Position numbers and translations under genes: made by a program. From Clostridia bacterium (GTDB lineage Bacteria; Bacillota; Clostridia; TANB77; CAG-508): DNA of 40,520 bases. Shown one piece after another: positions 25,047 through 34,065 of the stretch; position 1 is the first letter of the stretch, and each line of letters begins with the position of its first letter. The notes below the pieces were generated by a model. That model had not been told where the DNA came from, did not search any database, and saw nothing but the letters and a program-made list of their open reading frames with translations. The DNA lies in the NCBI GenBank assembly GCA_017536685.1, contig JAFXGW010000033.1, positions 1-40,520 on the forward strand, given 5' to 3'.

Positions 25047-25574
25047 CATGATATTCCAGTGCTTGTGAACAATGTGTTCAAGTTCGGCGCGATTATGTGC
25101 ATGACCAACAATAAATTTTGACGCTTTTAAAAGTTTTTCTCCCTCAGCGGTTATTTCATCATAAAGTTTACCAACGATAGAACCTTCGATGAAAATAGGA
25201 TAACTATCATAGTTATAGCATATTGTCTCATAACTTGGAAAAAGAAATTCTTTGTACATTTCCATGTAATCTTTTTCATAAGAATATATGATTACAGGAG
25301 TTGTAGAGTTTCTTTTGGCAAGATGAGCAAGGAACATTGAGCCTGTAAGAGGATGCTTAATGGGTTCAGCGCCTTCATAGGGCTTTGCTCTGCAAAATAC
25401 CATATCTAAAATAATGAGATTAAACTCATCAATATCTCTTTTTGAGGGACAGGCTTTTAGAGCGTCGTTATAATTGTTGATATGCACAATTTTTGCGGAC
25501 TTGAATACCTTTTTCACAATCCGGATTGCGTTATCGAGCTTGTTAGCGTCATTCTCGATGATTAGTACTTTCAT
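25032..25574 (-). CDS. Receiver-like single-domain protein with GHAHN motif
   Basis: The ATG at 25574 follows AGGAGGGA. The 180-residue protein is a clear paralogue of 24371-24922. It has MKVLIIENDANKLDNA at the start, FNLIILDMVF with the putative phospho-acceptor Asp, STTPVIIYSYEKDY, then EFLFPSYE and FIVGHAHNRAEL near the end. The FLFPSY and GHAHN blocks are conserved between the two but are not receiver-domain motifs I know, so they may mark a specific family function. CGG and CGC arginine codons appear here, unlike in native genes. The promoter and terminator are its own. Function unknown beyond likely signalling. Confidence 0.65.
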   Translation of the reverse strand: MKVLIIENDANKLDNAIRIVKKVFKSAKIVHINNYNDALKACPSKRDIDEFNLIILDMVFCRAKPYEGAEPIKHPLTGSMFLAHLAKRNSTTPVIIYSYEKDYMEMYKEFLFPSYETICYNYDSYPIFIEGSIVGKLYDEITAEGEKLLKASKFIVGHAHNRAELEHIVHKHWNIMKKAG

Positions 25575-25630
25575 TGAAATCCCTCCTAATTAGTAGTGTA
25601 TGAAAGATAGACTAAAACACAATCTAAAAA

Positions 25631-25659
25631 AGTATAACATATGGAAAAATAAAATACAA
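25631..25659 (-). promoter_or_regulatory. Promoter for receiver-like gene 2
   Basis: Minus strand TTGTAT (25659-25654), 17 bases, TATACT (25636-25631). The same -35 sequence and spacing are used by receiver-like gene 1, consistent with co-regulation or recent duplication. Confidence 0.6.
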
Positions 25660-25740
25660 ACATTTTGTCGAAAAAGTGACTAATAAGTCGAAAATTTTTT
25701 TTATAAAAAATATAACTAAATTATCATAAGAGATAATGCA

Positions 25741-25817
25741 AAATATAAAAAATAATAGAAAACATATAAAAGTTCGTGAAAAATATAAAAAATAATAACC
25801 AATAATATAAAAAATAA
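25741..25817. repeat. Short direct repeats AAATATAAAAAATAATA
   Basis: Two exact 17-base copies start 40 bases apart (25741 and 25781) and a 14-base partial copy follows at 25804. They fill the intergenic region before the pseudouridine synthase. A TATAAT with TGTGA before it (25859-25869) is a likely extended -10 promoter for that gene. No other element is seen in this 340-base gap. Confidence 0.45.
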
Positions 25818-25914
25818 ATATAACAAAATGCTTGAAATATGTGGAAAAACTTAAGCTGGTGTGATATAATTTATAAGAAATTTTATTAAGATAAGAAAAA
25901 GATAAGGAAAGAAT

Positions 25915-26610
25915 ATGGGAAATTTAAATATATTATATGAAGATAATCACATAATAGTTGTTGTAAAGCCAGTAAATATTCCTTCACAAGGAGATAAAAC
26001 TGGTGATGAAGATATGTTAACAATTATAAAACAATATATAAAAGAGAAATACAACAAACCAGGTGAAGTTTATTTAGGCTTAGTACATAGATTAGATAGA
26101 CCTACTGGTGGTGTTATGGTATTTGCAAAAACCTCAAAAGCAGCTTCGAGACTTAGTGAACAAGTAAGAGATAAAAAAATGCATAAAAAATATTTATGTA
26201 TTGTAGATGGAAAAATGGAAGCTGAAACAGGTTCAATGAGAGATTATTTACTAAAAAATGAAAAAACAAATACAAGTAAAGTAGTTAAAGAGGGAACTAA
26301 AAATGCTAAAGAAGCACTTTTGGATTACGAAGTTATAAAATACAATGAAGAAATTAATATGTCTGTAGTAAAGGTTGATTTGCATACAGGAAGACATCAT
26401 CAAATAAGAGTTCAATTTGCTTCTAGAAATCATAGTTTGTCTGGTGATCAAAAATATGGAACAAGAGGAAGAGGAAAACAACTTGCTCTTTGGGCGTTCA
26501 GTTTGAGTTTTGAACATCCAACTTTAAAAGAAAAAATGACTTTTGAATATTATCCAGAAATTACAGGAAGTTGGAAAATATTAGAGGATAAAGAGATTGA
26601 AAAAGAATAG
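25915..26610 (+). CDS. RluA-family pseudouridine synthase
   Basis: The 231-residue enzyme isomerises uridines in rRNA or tRNA. The family signature HRLDRPTGGV is at residues 58-67, with Asp61 as the catalytic aspartate. Downstream motifs KKYLCIVDG, VDLHTGRHHQIRVQFA and SGDQKYG are standard. It lacks an N-terminal S4 domain, as in the short RluA/TruC-like members, so the exact target is not predictable. It starts at ATG after a GGAAAG ribosome site and is followed after 20 bases by the kinase-like unknown gene. Confidence 0.92.
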   Translation: MGNLNILYEDNHIIVVVKPVNIPSQGDKTGDEDMLTIIKQYIKEKYNKPGEVYLGLVHRLDRPTGGVMVFAKTSKAASRLSEQVRDKKMHKKYLCIVDGKMEAETGSMRDYLLKNEKTNTSKVVKEGTKNAKEALLDYEVIKYNEEINMSVVKVDLHTGRHHQIRVQFASRNHSLSGDQKYGTRGRGKQLALWAFSLSFEHPTLKEKMTFEYYPEITGSWKILEDKEIEKE

Positions 26611-26630
26611 AAGAAAAGGATGTAGGTAAA

Positions 26631-27392
26631 ATGAAAAATGAATCATTAGGTATCCCAGGAAACGGGTTTGATTATATAAATATAGCACCAAAAGAGAATG
26701 CAAATGAAGAGCTGCAAAGTAGAATAGACGAATTTATTGGAATATCAGAATTTTTGAGAGATATTGTTTTTGAAAGAGGTGTTCCAGAATTTGAAGGAAA
26801 AAATAAAATTTTAAGATTTATAAATTATGGAGATACACAAATGGTGTATGTGCTAAGTGTAAATGGTAGAAACTATACTTTATTATTAGGTCAACCAACT
26901 TGTGAATTTGGAATAGTGAAAAGAGAACATGATAATTTAAGAAGATTAGCCAAAAGTAATAGTGAAAATATTGTAGCACCAATTCATTATTTGCAAAGCC
27001 AAGATGGAACAAGAGAATTATATGTTACACCGTATTTGCATCAAGCTAGATGCATTGCTTGTGATGAGGATGATGGATGGGGAGTTTATGTTCCAGAACC
27101 AGATTATCATTTTAGAAGTTTTTCTAATGAAGAAAGAAAAGTAATTAATTCTAGCATGATTGCATTATTAGTAAAAATGTATGATCAAAAAAATAAGCAA
27201 GGAATCAGTTCGTGTAAAATTGGTGGAGGAGATTTTATGTTAGAAAAAGGATATGAAGATGAGCCTCTAACACATGAAAATATCTTAAAAAGAATGAAAT
27301 TAATTGCTGCAAGAGATATGGTTTCAATGAATTTTGAAGACTATATAAAAACTTTAAGAAATGAGTTTCAAAAAGGACATATTATCGCATAG
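26631..27392 (+). CDS. Kinase-like protein of unknown function, probably 3' frameshifted
   Basis: The intact frame gives 253 residues. The middle reads like a small kinase-fold N-lobe (YTLLLGQ, GIVKREHDNLRRLAK, ENIVAPIHYL, ELYVTPYLHQ) followed by a helical part and GGGDFMLEKG, which could stand for a DFG-type segment. The likeness to phosphotransferase or pseudokinase folds is by eye only. The frame ends at TAG 27390-27392. In another frame, coding-like sequence continues to 27523, so the natural C-terminus was probably about 44 residues longer and was lost through a one-base deletion in the A run at 27370-27374. It is co-directional with the pseudouridine synthase before it. Confidence 0.55.
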   Translation: MKNESLGIPGNGFDYINIAPKENANEELQSRIDEFIGISEFLRDIVFERGVPEFEGKNKILRFINYGDTQMVYVLSVNGRNYTLLLGQPTCEFGIVKREHDNLRRLAKSNSENIVAPIHYLQSQDGTRELYVTPYLHQARCIACDEDDGWGVYVPEPDYHFRSFSNEERKVINSSMIALLVKMYDQKNKQGISSCKIGGGDFMLEKGYEDEPLTHENILKRMKLIAARDMVSMNFEDYIKTLRNEFQKGHIIA

Positions 27393-27523
27393 AAAACGAT
27401 AGAGATAAATCAATATTAGTAAATCATAAATGTAGAGTTCCAATGACAGAAGAGGAAATTGCAGAAGGTATTGAACTTGGAATTAAACTTAGAGAAAAAG
27501 ATGTTAAAAGTTTGGATGAATAA
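27376..27523 (+). pseudogene. Displaced C-terminal tail of the kinase-like gene
   Basis: In the frame of ATA-GAA-AAC this stretch reads YYRIENDRDKSILVNHKC then RVPMTEEEIAEGIELGIKL and ends SLDE-stop at 27521-27523. It has no start codon or ribosome site, but has protein-like content. Adding one A to the run at 27370-27374 joins it to the frame above. Confidence 0.55.
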
Positions 27524-27600
27524 CATAAAAAAATTAAGTAGTATAATTATTAAAAATAATAAGATAAAATAATAGATATATATAATGATTAATATTAGAT

Positions 27601-27645
27601 AACTGAAGATTTATGTAAAAGTAAATTTTCGGTTATTTTTTCTTA
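27601..27645 (+). terminator. Terminator upstream of pdaA
   Basis: AACTGAAGATTTA (27601-27613) pairs with TAAATTTTCGGTT (27622-27634), two wobble pairs, followed by ATTTTTTCTT. Confidence 0.8.
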
Positions 27646-27701
27646 TTATTTTCATAATATTGAATATAAGATAAATCACAAATAAACTTAAGGGGGAAAT
27701 T

Positions 27702-28484
27702 ATGAAAGAAAAAATTGTAAGACATAGTTTTGTATTTGGATTATTGTTAGCATGCATATTTCAGTTTTCTTTATATTCTCAAGCAACAACTTTAAGTAAT
27801 GAATTATTAGCATGGGGATTCAAAAGAGGAGAAAATCATGAGCAAGCTATATTAGACACAAAATCTGAAAATGTAATAAAAAAATATAATGGAATTTCGT
27901 TGGGAAATAAAGAAAAAGCAAATATATACTTAACGTTTGACTGTGGATATGAAGGTGGATATACAGAAAGTATTTTAAATGTTTTAGAAAAATATGATGT
28001 TAAGGCAACTTTTTTTATAACAGGTCATTATTTAAATTCAGCAAGTGATTTAGTAAAGAAAATGATAGAAGATGGACATATTGTTGGAAATCATACTGTT
28101 AATCATAAATGTTTACCTAATATTAGTGATGACGAAATAGAGAATGAAATTATGAAATTACATAATAGTTTATATGAAAAATTTGGTTATGAAATGAAAT
28201 TTTTTAGACCACCAAAGGGTGAATTTAGCGAAAGAGTTATAAAGCAAGTGCAAGATTTAAATTATATAACTGTTATGTGGTCATCAGCTTATGATGATTG
28301 GGATGATTCAAAACAAGGAAGAGTAGAATATGGAAAAAAGAAAGTTTTAGATAATCTACATAATGGATGCGTTCTTTTATTACATTCAACATCAAAAGAT
28401 AATGCTCAAATATTAGAAGAAGTAATTATAGAAGCAAGAAATATGGGGTATGAATTTAAATCATTAAATGAGTTCGAAAAATAA
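27702..28484 (+). CDS. Polysaccharide deacetylase, PdaA-like
   Basis: The 260-residue exported NodB-family deacetylase has a signal peptide at about residues 1-29 and ribosome site AAGGGGG. Motifs in order are: YLTFDCGYE (metal-binding Asp), VKATFFITGHY, IVGNHTVNHKC (zinc His pair), FFRPPKGEFS, and CVLLLHSTSKDN with the late histidine. The TFDCGYE and NHTVNH wording is typical of PdaA, which removes N-acetyl from MurNAc to make muramic delta-lactam in spore cortex. That fits a spore former with yqfCD in the same window. A general peptidoglycan deacetylase cannot be excluded. Confidence 0.88.
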   Translation: MKEKIVRHSFVFGLLLACIFQFSLYSQATTLSNELLAWGFKRGENHEQAILDTKSENVIKKYNGISLGNKEKANIYLTFDCGYEGGYTESILNVLEKYDVKATFFITGHYLNSASDLVKKMIEDGHIVGNHTVNHKCLPNISDDEIENEIMKLHNSLYEKFGYEMKFFRPPKGEFSERVIKQVQDLNYITVMWSSAYDDWDDSKQGRVEYGKKKVLDNLHNGCVLLLHSTSKDNAQILEEVIIEARNMGYEFKSLNEFEK

Positions 28485-28514
28485 TAATTTTATCGACAAA
28501 TTATTATTTTTCTA
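28477..28514 (+). terminator. Terminator of pdaA
   Basis: AAAAATAATAATTT (28477-28490) pairs perfectly with AAATTATTATTTTT (28498-28511), loop TATCGAC; the stop codon is inside the left arm. Confidence 0.75.
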
Positions 28515-28526
28515 AAACTTTTTATA

Positions 28527-28555
28527 TTGAAATAAAATAACTTATATGATAGAAT
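28527..28555 (+). promoter_or_regulatory. Promoter for the membrane protein-clpB operon
   Basis: TTGAAA (28527-28532), 17 bases, TAGAAT (28550-28555). I see no CIRCE or CtsR operator here, although clpB lies downstream. Confidence 0.5.
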
Positions 28556-28591
28556 AATCACGTTATAATAGATAAAATAAGGGGAAGAAAA

Positions 28592-29068
28592 ATGGACTTT
28601 TTAGACATAGAAATTACACAAAAAACATACATAAAAATATTAATAGTATTAATAATATTAGTTATTATTTATTTAGCTTTTACAATGAGTTCTCTTTTAA
28701 TATTTAAATCCTATACATTAGGACCAAATACTTCTGTAAATGACGAACTAATAAATACGCATATAGATGTATTAGAGCCAAAAGGTAAAAAAATTGAAAT
28801 TGCAGGCTGGGCTTATAAAGAAGGTGAAAAAATAACAACAGTAAATGCAAATTATGTTTTGAAACATCAAGAAACCGGAAAAATGTATTTAATGAGAACA
28901 AAGATGGAAGAAAACATAAATTTAGAAGATCCAGATATAAAACTTGCAGGAATTCATGCTCAATGTTTATTATTTGGAATACCATCAGGAAGATATGATA
29001 TTTGTGTTTTATATCAAAACGGAGAAGAAGATATTTTAGCAAATACAGCAATACATGTAGATTTATAA
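28592..29068 (+). CDS. Single-pass membrane protein, unknown function
   Basis: The 158-residue protein has one membrane segment (about residues 14-37) followed by an outside domain of about 115 residues with strands such as KIEIAGWAYKEG, NANYVLKHQETGKMYLM and GRYDICVLYQNGE. The domain pattern suggests an immunoglobulin-like or small beta sandwich, and the IAGWAY wording resembles domains found beside polysaccharide or surface glycan genes. No enzyme motif is visible. It is followed after 19 bases by the polytopic membrane protein, so they probably work together. Confidence 0.6.
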   Translation: MDFLDIEITQKTYIKILIVLIILVIIYLAFTMSSLLIFKSYTLGPNTSVNDELINTHIDVLEPKGKKIEIAGWAYKEGEKITTVNANYVLKHQETGKMYLMRTKMEENINLEDPDIKLAGIHAQCLLFGIPSGRYDICVLYQNGEEDILANTAIHVDL

Positions 29069-29087
29069 AATAAAAGGATGGAATAAA

Positions 29088-30464
29088 ATGAAAGAAAAAA
29101 TACAAAAATTTCTTAAAAGTGAAAATATAGCATTACTTGCATTATTTATATTAGAAATAGGACTAATGATATTTATTACACCAAATAGATATGATGATCA
29201 AGTTTTTTTAGAAAGTGTTACTGGAAAGTCGGTTTGGTCATATGTAGGACCAAGATATTATAATTGGTCTTCAAGGCTTATTATAGAATTTGTACTTTGT
29301 TCTGTTTTAAAAATTTCAAAATATTTATGGATATTAATAGAAGCTTTAATGGTAACTTTAGCTGGTTATTCAATTGCTAAATTATTTGTAAAAAATAATG
29401 AAAACAAAAAAGAAAATTTTATAATGTTAGTTTCAATGATTTTAATATATCCAATTATGCAAATGAATAGTGCTGGATGGGCTGCTACAACAATAAATTA
29501 TATGTGGCCAATGGCAACTGGATTATTTTCTTTAATTCCAATAAGAAAAATTTGGGATGGAGAAAAAATAAAATTTTGGCAATATCCATTATATGTATTT
29601 GCACTTCTATTTGCAGGAAACCAAGAACAATCATGCGCAATTTTATTTGGAACATATTTATTGTTTACAGTATTAATAATTCTAAAAAACAAAAAGATTC
29701 ATCCTTTTATTATAGTTCAAGATTTATTAATAATTGCTAGTTTAATATTTATTTTAACTTGTCCAGGAAATAATATTAGAACACAAACTGAGATTGCAAA
29801 CCAATTTAAAGATTTTGAAATGTTAACTATACTAGATAAAATTGGAGTAGGATTAACAGCTACAATGGGATTAATAATAGATAAAGGAAATATAGTTTTT
29901 GCGATTATGAGTTTGATTATATCTGTATATATTTTTATGAACTATAAAGAAAAATTATATAGAGTAATATCTCTTGTTCCAGTTTTTTCAATTTTTGGAT
30001 TATGTTATTTTAGAACTAATATAAATGCAATGTTTCCATTTTTTGGTTCGTTGAAAACTTTATTAATAGAAGAACAAGTTATGCTTACTGCTGCGAATTG
30101 TAATAATTTATTAAATGTTATTCCAATAATATTTGCAGCTGCAAATTTTATATGTTTAATAATGTCTTTATTATTAATTTTTAAAAATTTAAAAAATAAT
30201 GTTGCTATATTAGTGTTTTTGATTGGATTAGCATCTAGATTAATAATGGGATTTTCTCCAATAGTATTTTTATCAGGAGAAAGAACAATGTTGTTTTTTG
30301 ACTTTTCGATGATAATTGTTTCTATAATAGTATGGCAAGAATTAATAAAGAAAAATGATAAAAATGATAAAAAAATCCAAAAAAGAATGGAATTTATAGT
30401 AAAGGCTACAGCTGTTTTACAGTATATAAATTGTTTAGTTTGCATTTTAGCAACGCAAAAATAA
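29088..30464 (+). CDS. Polytopic membrane protein, DUF6056/glycosyltransferase-like
   Basis: The 458-residue protein has about ten to twelve membrane segments spread over the whole length. An early loop NRYDDQVFLES, with an acidic pair after the first membrane segment, is the usual place of the catalytic Asp in GT-C-type glycosyltransferases and in the DUF6056 family. The loop YNWSSRLIIE follows it. I therefore think it moves lipid-linked sugars, but the family call is by layout only. Gene order (beta-domain membrane protein, this protein, clpB) with gaps of about 20 bases suggests one transcript. Ribosome site AAAAGGATGG. Confidence 0.6.
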   Translation: MKEKIQKFLKSENIALLALFILEIGLMIFITPNRYDDQVFLESVTGKSVWSYVGPRYYNWSSRLIIEFVLCSVLKISKYLWILIEALMVTLAGYSIAKLFVKNNENKKENFIMLVSMILIYPIMQMNSAGWAATTINYMWPMATGLFSLIPIRKIWDGEKIKFWQYPLYVFALLFAGNQEQSCAILFGTYLLFTVLIILKNKKIHPFIIVQDLLIIASLIFILTCPGNNIRTQTEIANQFKDFEMLTILDKIGVGLTATMGLIIDKGNIVFAIMSLIISVYIFMNYKEKLYRVISLVPVFSIFGLCYFRTNINAMFPFFGSLKTLLIEEQVMLTAANCNNLLNVIPIIFAAANFICLIMSLLLIFKNLKNNVAILVFLIGLASRLIMGFSPIVFLSGERTMLFFDFSMIIVSIIVWQELIKKNDKNDKKIQKRMEFIVKATAVLQYINCLVCILATQK

Positions 30465-30486
30465 ATTACGAAAGAAGGATAAAAAT

Positions 30487-33207
30487 ATGGATGTTGCAAA
30501 TTTTACAGAAAAATCTAAAGAAGCAATAAGTACTGCTAGCAATATAGCAATGAAAAATGGCAATCCAGAAATAAAAGATTGTCATATGGTTGCTGCATTT
30601 TTAGAAGATAAAAGCGGTGTAATAACAATGCTTTTAAAAAAGATGAATGTAAATATTCAATCTTTAGAAACAATGATTTTAGAAGAAATAAATAAGATGT
30701 CAAAAGTAAGTGGAAATGTTTCATTAAGATTTGCTTTAGAAGTGGAAAAAGCTTTAGATGAAGCTGAGAAACAAGCAAATTCAATGAAAGACCAATTTAT
30801 TTCAGTAGAACATTTGATGCTTGGAATTTTAGAACATGCAACAGAAAATTTGAGAAGAATATTTAAATCTTATAAAATTGATAAACATAAATTTTTAGTA
30901 GCATTGAAAGATATTAGAGGAAATGTCAATGCTAATTCAGATACACCAGAAGATACTTATGATGTTTTAACAAAATTTGGAAAAAATGTAACAGATTTGG
31001 CTAGACAAAATAAATTAAATCCTGTTATAGGGCGAGATGAAGAAATTAGAAATGTAATAAGAATTCTATCTCGTAAAACGAAAAATAATCCTGTATTAAT
31101 AGGAGAGCCAGGAGTAGGAAAAACTGCAATTGTTGAAGGACTTGCTCAAAGAATTGTTAGAGGTGATGTTCCTACAAGTTTAAAAGGAAAGACTATTTTT
31201 GAACTTGATCTTGGGCTTTTAGTTGCTGGGGCCAAGTATAAAGGTGAATTCGAAGAAAGATTAACAACAATTTTAAAAGAAATAGATAAAAGTGAAGGGA
31301 ATATTATTTTATTTATAGATGAAATTCACAATTTGGTTGGTGCAGGAAAATCAGATGGTGCGATGGATGCAAGCAATCTTTTAAAACCACGTTTAGCTAG
31401 AGGAGAATTGCATTGCGTAGGTGCTACAACTTTGGATGAATATAGAGAATATATAGAACAAGATGCTGCATTAACAAGACGTTTCCAACAAGTACTTGTT
31501 GTAGAACCAACAGTAAGTGATTGTATAACAATTTTGAGAGGAATCCAAGAAAAGTTTGAAATTTTTCATGGTGTAAAAATACAAGATCAAGCTTTAATTG
31601 CTGCTGCTACGTTATCAAATAGATATATTGCAGATAGATTTTTGCCAGATAAAGCAATTGATTTAATAGATGAAGCTTGTGCTATGATTAGAAGTGAAGT
31701 TGAATCTATGCCAACAGAATTAGATGTTATTTCAAGAAAAATTATGCAGTACGAGATTGAAGAAAGATCTCTAGAAAGAGAAAGTGAAGATGATCTAAAA
31801 ATAAAGAAAAGACTTCACGATATTAGAAATCAGTTATCTGAGCTAAGACAAGAATTTCAAGATATGAAATTGAAATGGGAAGAAGAGAAGAAGAATATTG
31901 AAAAAATTCAAAAGTTAAAAGGAAAAATTGATGAAGTAAATGCTCAAATTGAAAAAGCAGAAAGAAATTATGATTTAAATAAAGCTGCTGAATTAAAATA
32001 TTCAACTTTGCCAAATTTGAAAAAATTATTAGAACAGGAAGAAAAAGAAATAGAAAAAGCTCAAGGTGGAAAAAGTTTACTTAGAAATAAAGTAACAGAG
32101 GAAGAAATTGCAATGGTTGTTTCTAAATGGACTGGAATTCCTGTGTCAAAACTTGCAGAAGCAGAAAAAGAAAAATTACTTCATTTAGAAGAAATTTTGC
32201 ATCAAAGAGTTGTAGGACAAGATGAGGCAGTACAAAAAGTTAGTGAAGCAATAATTAGAGCAAGAGCTGGAATTGCTAATCCAAATAGACCAATAGGTTC
32301 ATTCTTATTTTTAGGACCAACAGGTGTTGGAAAAACAGAGCTTGGAAAAACATTAGCAGCTACACTTTTTGATGATGAAAAAAATATGGTAAGAATAGAT
32401 ATGTCTGAATATATGGAGAAGTTTAGTGTTACAAGATTAATAGGAGCACCTCCTGGATATGTAGGATATGAAGAAGGTGGACAATTAACAGAAGCAGTTA
32501 GAAGAAAACCATATTCTGTAGTATTATTTGACGAGGTTGAAAAAGCTCATCCAGATGTATTTAATATTTTCTTGCAAATATTAGATGATGGTAGAGTAAC
32601 TGATTCTCAAGGAAGGTTAGTTGATTTCAAAAATACTGTAATTATACTAACTTCCAACTTAGGATCACAATATATTTTAGAAAGTATTTCTAAACATGGA
32701 GAAATAACAGAAGAAACTAAAGAGAATATAGATAAAATTTTAAAACAACATTTTAGACCAGAATTTTTGAATAGATTAGATGAAATAATATGCTTTAAAG
32801 CTTTAGAAAAAGAAGTTGTATATGGAATTGTAGAACTTATTCTTCAAGGAGTAATAAAAAGAGTAAAGGAAAGAGGAATTGATTTATCTTTTACAAAAAC
32901 ATCTATAAAGTGGCTAGTTGAAGAAGGGTATGACATGGAATTTGGAGCAAGACCTTTAAAAAGAATTGTTCAAACTCAAGTTGAAACTTTACTTGCAAGA
33001 AGAATTATTTCAGGTGAAGTAAAAGAAGGTGATAAGGTAGAGGTATATTATGATAAAAGAATTACTGGTTTAAACATAAGACCTAAAGTAGAAAAAATTG
33101 ACATGACAATCTCAAATAATGCAACTACGGTAAATAAGGATAATACCAATAGATCTAATACTAATCCAAGTGACATTAATAATGAAAAAAACACAAATGA
33201 GCAATAA
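30487..33207 (+). CDS. clpB: ATP-dependent disaggregase ClpB
   Basis: ClpB is a hexameric AAA+ unfoldase that rescues aggregated proteins with DnaK. The 906-residue protein has a Clp N-domain (residues 1-145) and a first AAA module with Walker A GEPGVGKT (206-213), then [12 protein letters not shown] and [19 protein letters not shown] long coiled-coil middle domain follows (about 400-530, rich in EEK/RES), then a second AAA module with Walker A GPTGVGKT (610-617), [12 protein letters not shown] and [12 protein letters not shown]. The middle domain and lack of a ClpP-binding loop separate it from ClpC/ClpA. The last 35 residues are Asn/Thr-rich and unusual. I see no heat-shock operator before it. 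Confidence 0.93.
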   Translation: MDVANFTEKSKEAISTASNIAMKNGNPEIKDCHMVAAFLEDKSGVITMLLKKMNVNIQSLETMILEEINKMSKVSGNVSLRFALEVEKALDEAEKQANSMKDQFISVEHLMLGILEHATENLRRIFKSYKIDKHKFLVALKDIRGNVNANSDTPEDTYDVLTKFGKNVTDLARQNKLNPVIGRDEEIRNVIRILSRKTKNNPVLIGEPGVGKTAIVEGLAQRIVRGDVPTSLKGKTIFELDLGLLVAGAKYKGEFEERLTTILKEIDKSEGNIILFIDEIHNLVGAGKSDGAMDASNLLKPRLARGELHCVGATTLDEYREYIEQDAALTRRFQQVLVVEPTVSDCITILRGIQEKFEIFHGVKIQDQALIAAATLSNRYIADRFLPDKAIDLIDEACAMIRSEVESMPTELDVISRKIMQYEIEERSLERESEDDLKIKKRLHDIRNQLSELRQEFQDMKLKWEEEKKNIEKIQKLKGKIDEVNAQIEKAERNYDLNKAAELKYSTLPNLKKLLEQEEKEIEKAQGGKSLLRNKVTEEEIAMVVSKWTGIPVSKLAEAEKEKLLHLEEILHQRVVGQDEAVQKVSEAIIRARAGIANPNRPIGSFLFLGPTGVGKTELGKTLAATLFDDEKNMVRIDMSEYMEKFSVTRLIGAPPGYVGYEEGGQLTEAVRRKPYSVVLFDEVEKAHPDVFNIFLQILDDGRVTDSQGRLVDFKNTVIILTSNLGSQYILESISKHGEITEETKENIDKILKQHFRPEFLNRLDEIICFKALEKEVVYGIVELILQGVIKRVKERGIDLSFTKTSIKWLVEEGYDMEFGARPLKRIVQTQVETLLARRIISGEVKEGDKVEVYYDKRITGLNIRPKVEKIDMTISNNATTVNKDNTNRSNTNPSDINNEKNTNEQ

Positions 33208-33258
33208 TATAACGAATGAAATAAATATGGTGTATCCAAAGAATAAGGAGAATAAAAA

Positions 33259-33792
33259 ATGGCAGATAGTCCAGAAGTAATTGAAGCAAGAGAAAAAGCT
33301 AATGATAAAACATATTTTGCAGAAATAATAAAAACAAATCCAACTTTAATTGAATGGGCTAATGCTGAAATTAGAGATGATAAAGAAATTATGCTAAAAG
33401 CTGTTGGAATTGATGGTGGTGTTCTAGAATTTGCTAGTGATAGATTAAAAGACGATAAAGATGTTTTACTAAAATCTGTAAGTCAAGCTGGTTGGACATG
33501 CTGTTATGCTAGTGATAGATTAAAAGATGATAAAGATGTGCTTTTAGCAGCATCAAAAGTTGATGGACAAGCATTATATTTTGCAAGTCAAACTTTAAGA
33601 GATGATAAAGATGTTGTGCTTGCTGCTGTAACTAAAAAACCAATAATTTTAAAATACGCAAGTTTTAGATTAAGGGATGATAAAGATATTGCGTTAGTTG
33701 CTGTGAGCAAAGCTAAGAAAAAGGTTATCGAATATATTTCACCAAGACTTAGAGATGATGAAGAAATAAAAGCTTTATTAACTGAAGAATAA
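33259..33792 (+). CDS. DUF4116 repeat protein
   Basis: The 177-residue protein is built of about five repeats of a 22-24-residue helical unit. The typical form is LKDDKDVLLKSV...ASDRLKDD, with RLRDDKDIALVAV late, the hallmark of DUF4116. It has no signal peptide. Function of the family is unknown. It lies 51 bases after clpB with its own ribosome site (AAGGAG) and a structured RNA candidate directly downstream. Association with clpB may mean a stress-related role; that is speculation. Confidence 0.8.
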   Translation: MADSPEVIEAREKANDKTYFAEIIKTNPTLIEWANAEIRDDKEIMLKAVGIDGGVLEFASDRLKDDKDVLLKSVSQAGWTCCYASDRLKDDKDVLLAASKVDGQALYFASQTLRDDKDVVLAAVTKKPIILKYASFRLRDDKDIALVAVSKAKKKVIEYISPRLRDDEEIKALLTEE

Positions 33793-33797
33793 ATGAA

Positions 33798-34006
33798 AAT
33801 GATTAATATATTTTATAATAAGTCGACGCGCAGTTTTATCTAACAGTTGAACGAAGTGATTACTGTTAGTTAATGCAGTAGCTCGGGAGGGTAAGCGAAG
33901 CTTTTGATTAAAAATTTAGCGAACGAACTTTGAGCGTTAAAAATTTTTAATCATTACCTGACCAGCAAGGAGACTGGTATATAAAATATATTAATCATTA
34001 TTTTTT
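33798..34006 (+). ncRNA. Structured non-coding RNA candidate closed by a 20-bp stem (possibly raiA-class)
   Basis: A perfect 20-bp outer stem (33798-33817 with 33980-33999) encloses 162 bases and is followed by a T run, as expected for an RNA with intrinsic termination. Inside are a hairpin of CTAACAGT/ACTGTTAG (33840-33847, 33862-33869), a mini-hairpin AAGC-GAA-GCTT (33893-33903), a perfect 12-bp stem GATTAAAAATTT (33906-33917 with 33941-33952) and ACCAG/CTGGT (33961-33978). The core, including GGGAGGGTAAGCGAAGC, is far more G+C-rich than the surroundings and has no open frame. Size and layout recall the raiA RNA class of Clostridia; I cannot confirm identity. Confidence 0.6.
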
Positions 34007-34018
34007 GATTATAGTAAT

Positions 34019-34065
34019 AAAACCTTTCTTACTTGAATATATATCAAGTAAAGAGAGGTTTTTGT
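34019..34065 (+). terminator. Hairpin terminator or attenuator before yqfC
   Basis: AAAACCTTTCTTACTTGA (34019-34036) pairs with TCAAGTAAAGAGAGGTTTT (34044-34062), one bulge, then TTGTT. The right arm contains GAGAGG, the only ribosome site for yqfC (ATG 34067), so the fold would also hide it. Confidence 0.7.

Noticed and set aside
25741..25817. CRISPR array
   Set aside because: Repeats are only 17 bases, A/T-only, two full copies, with no cas genes.
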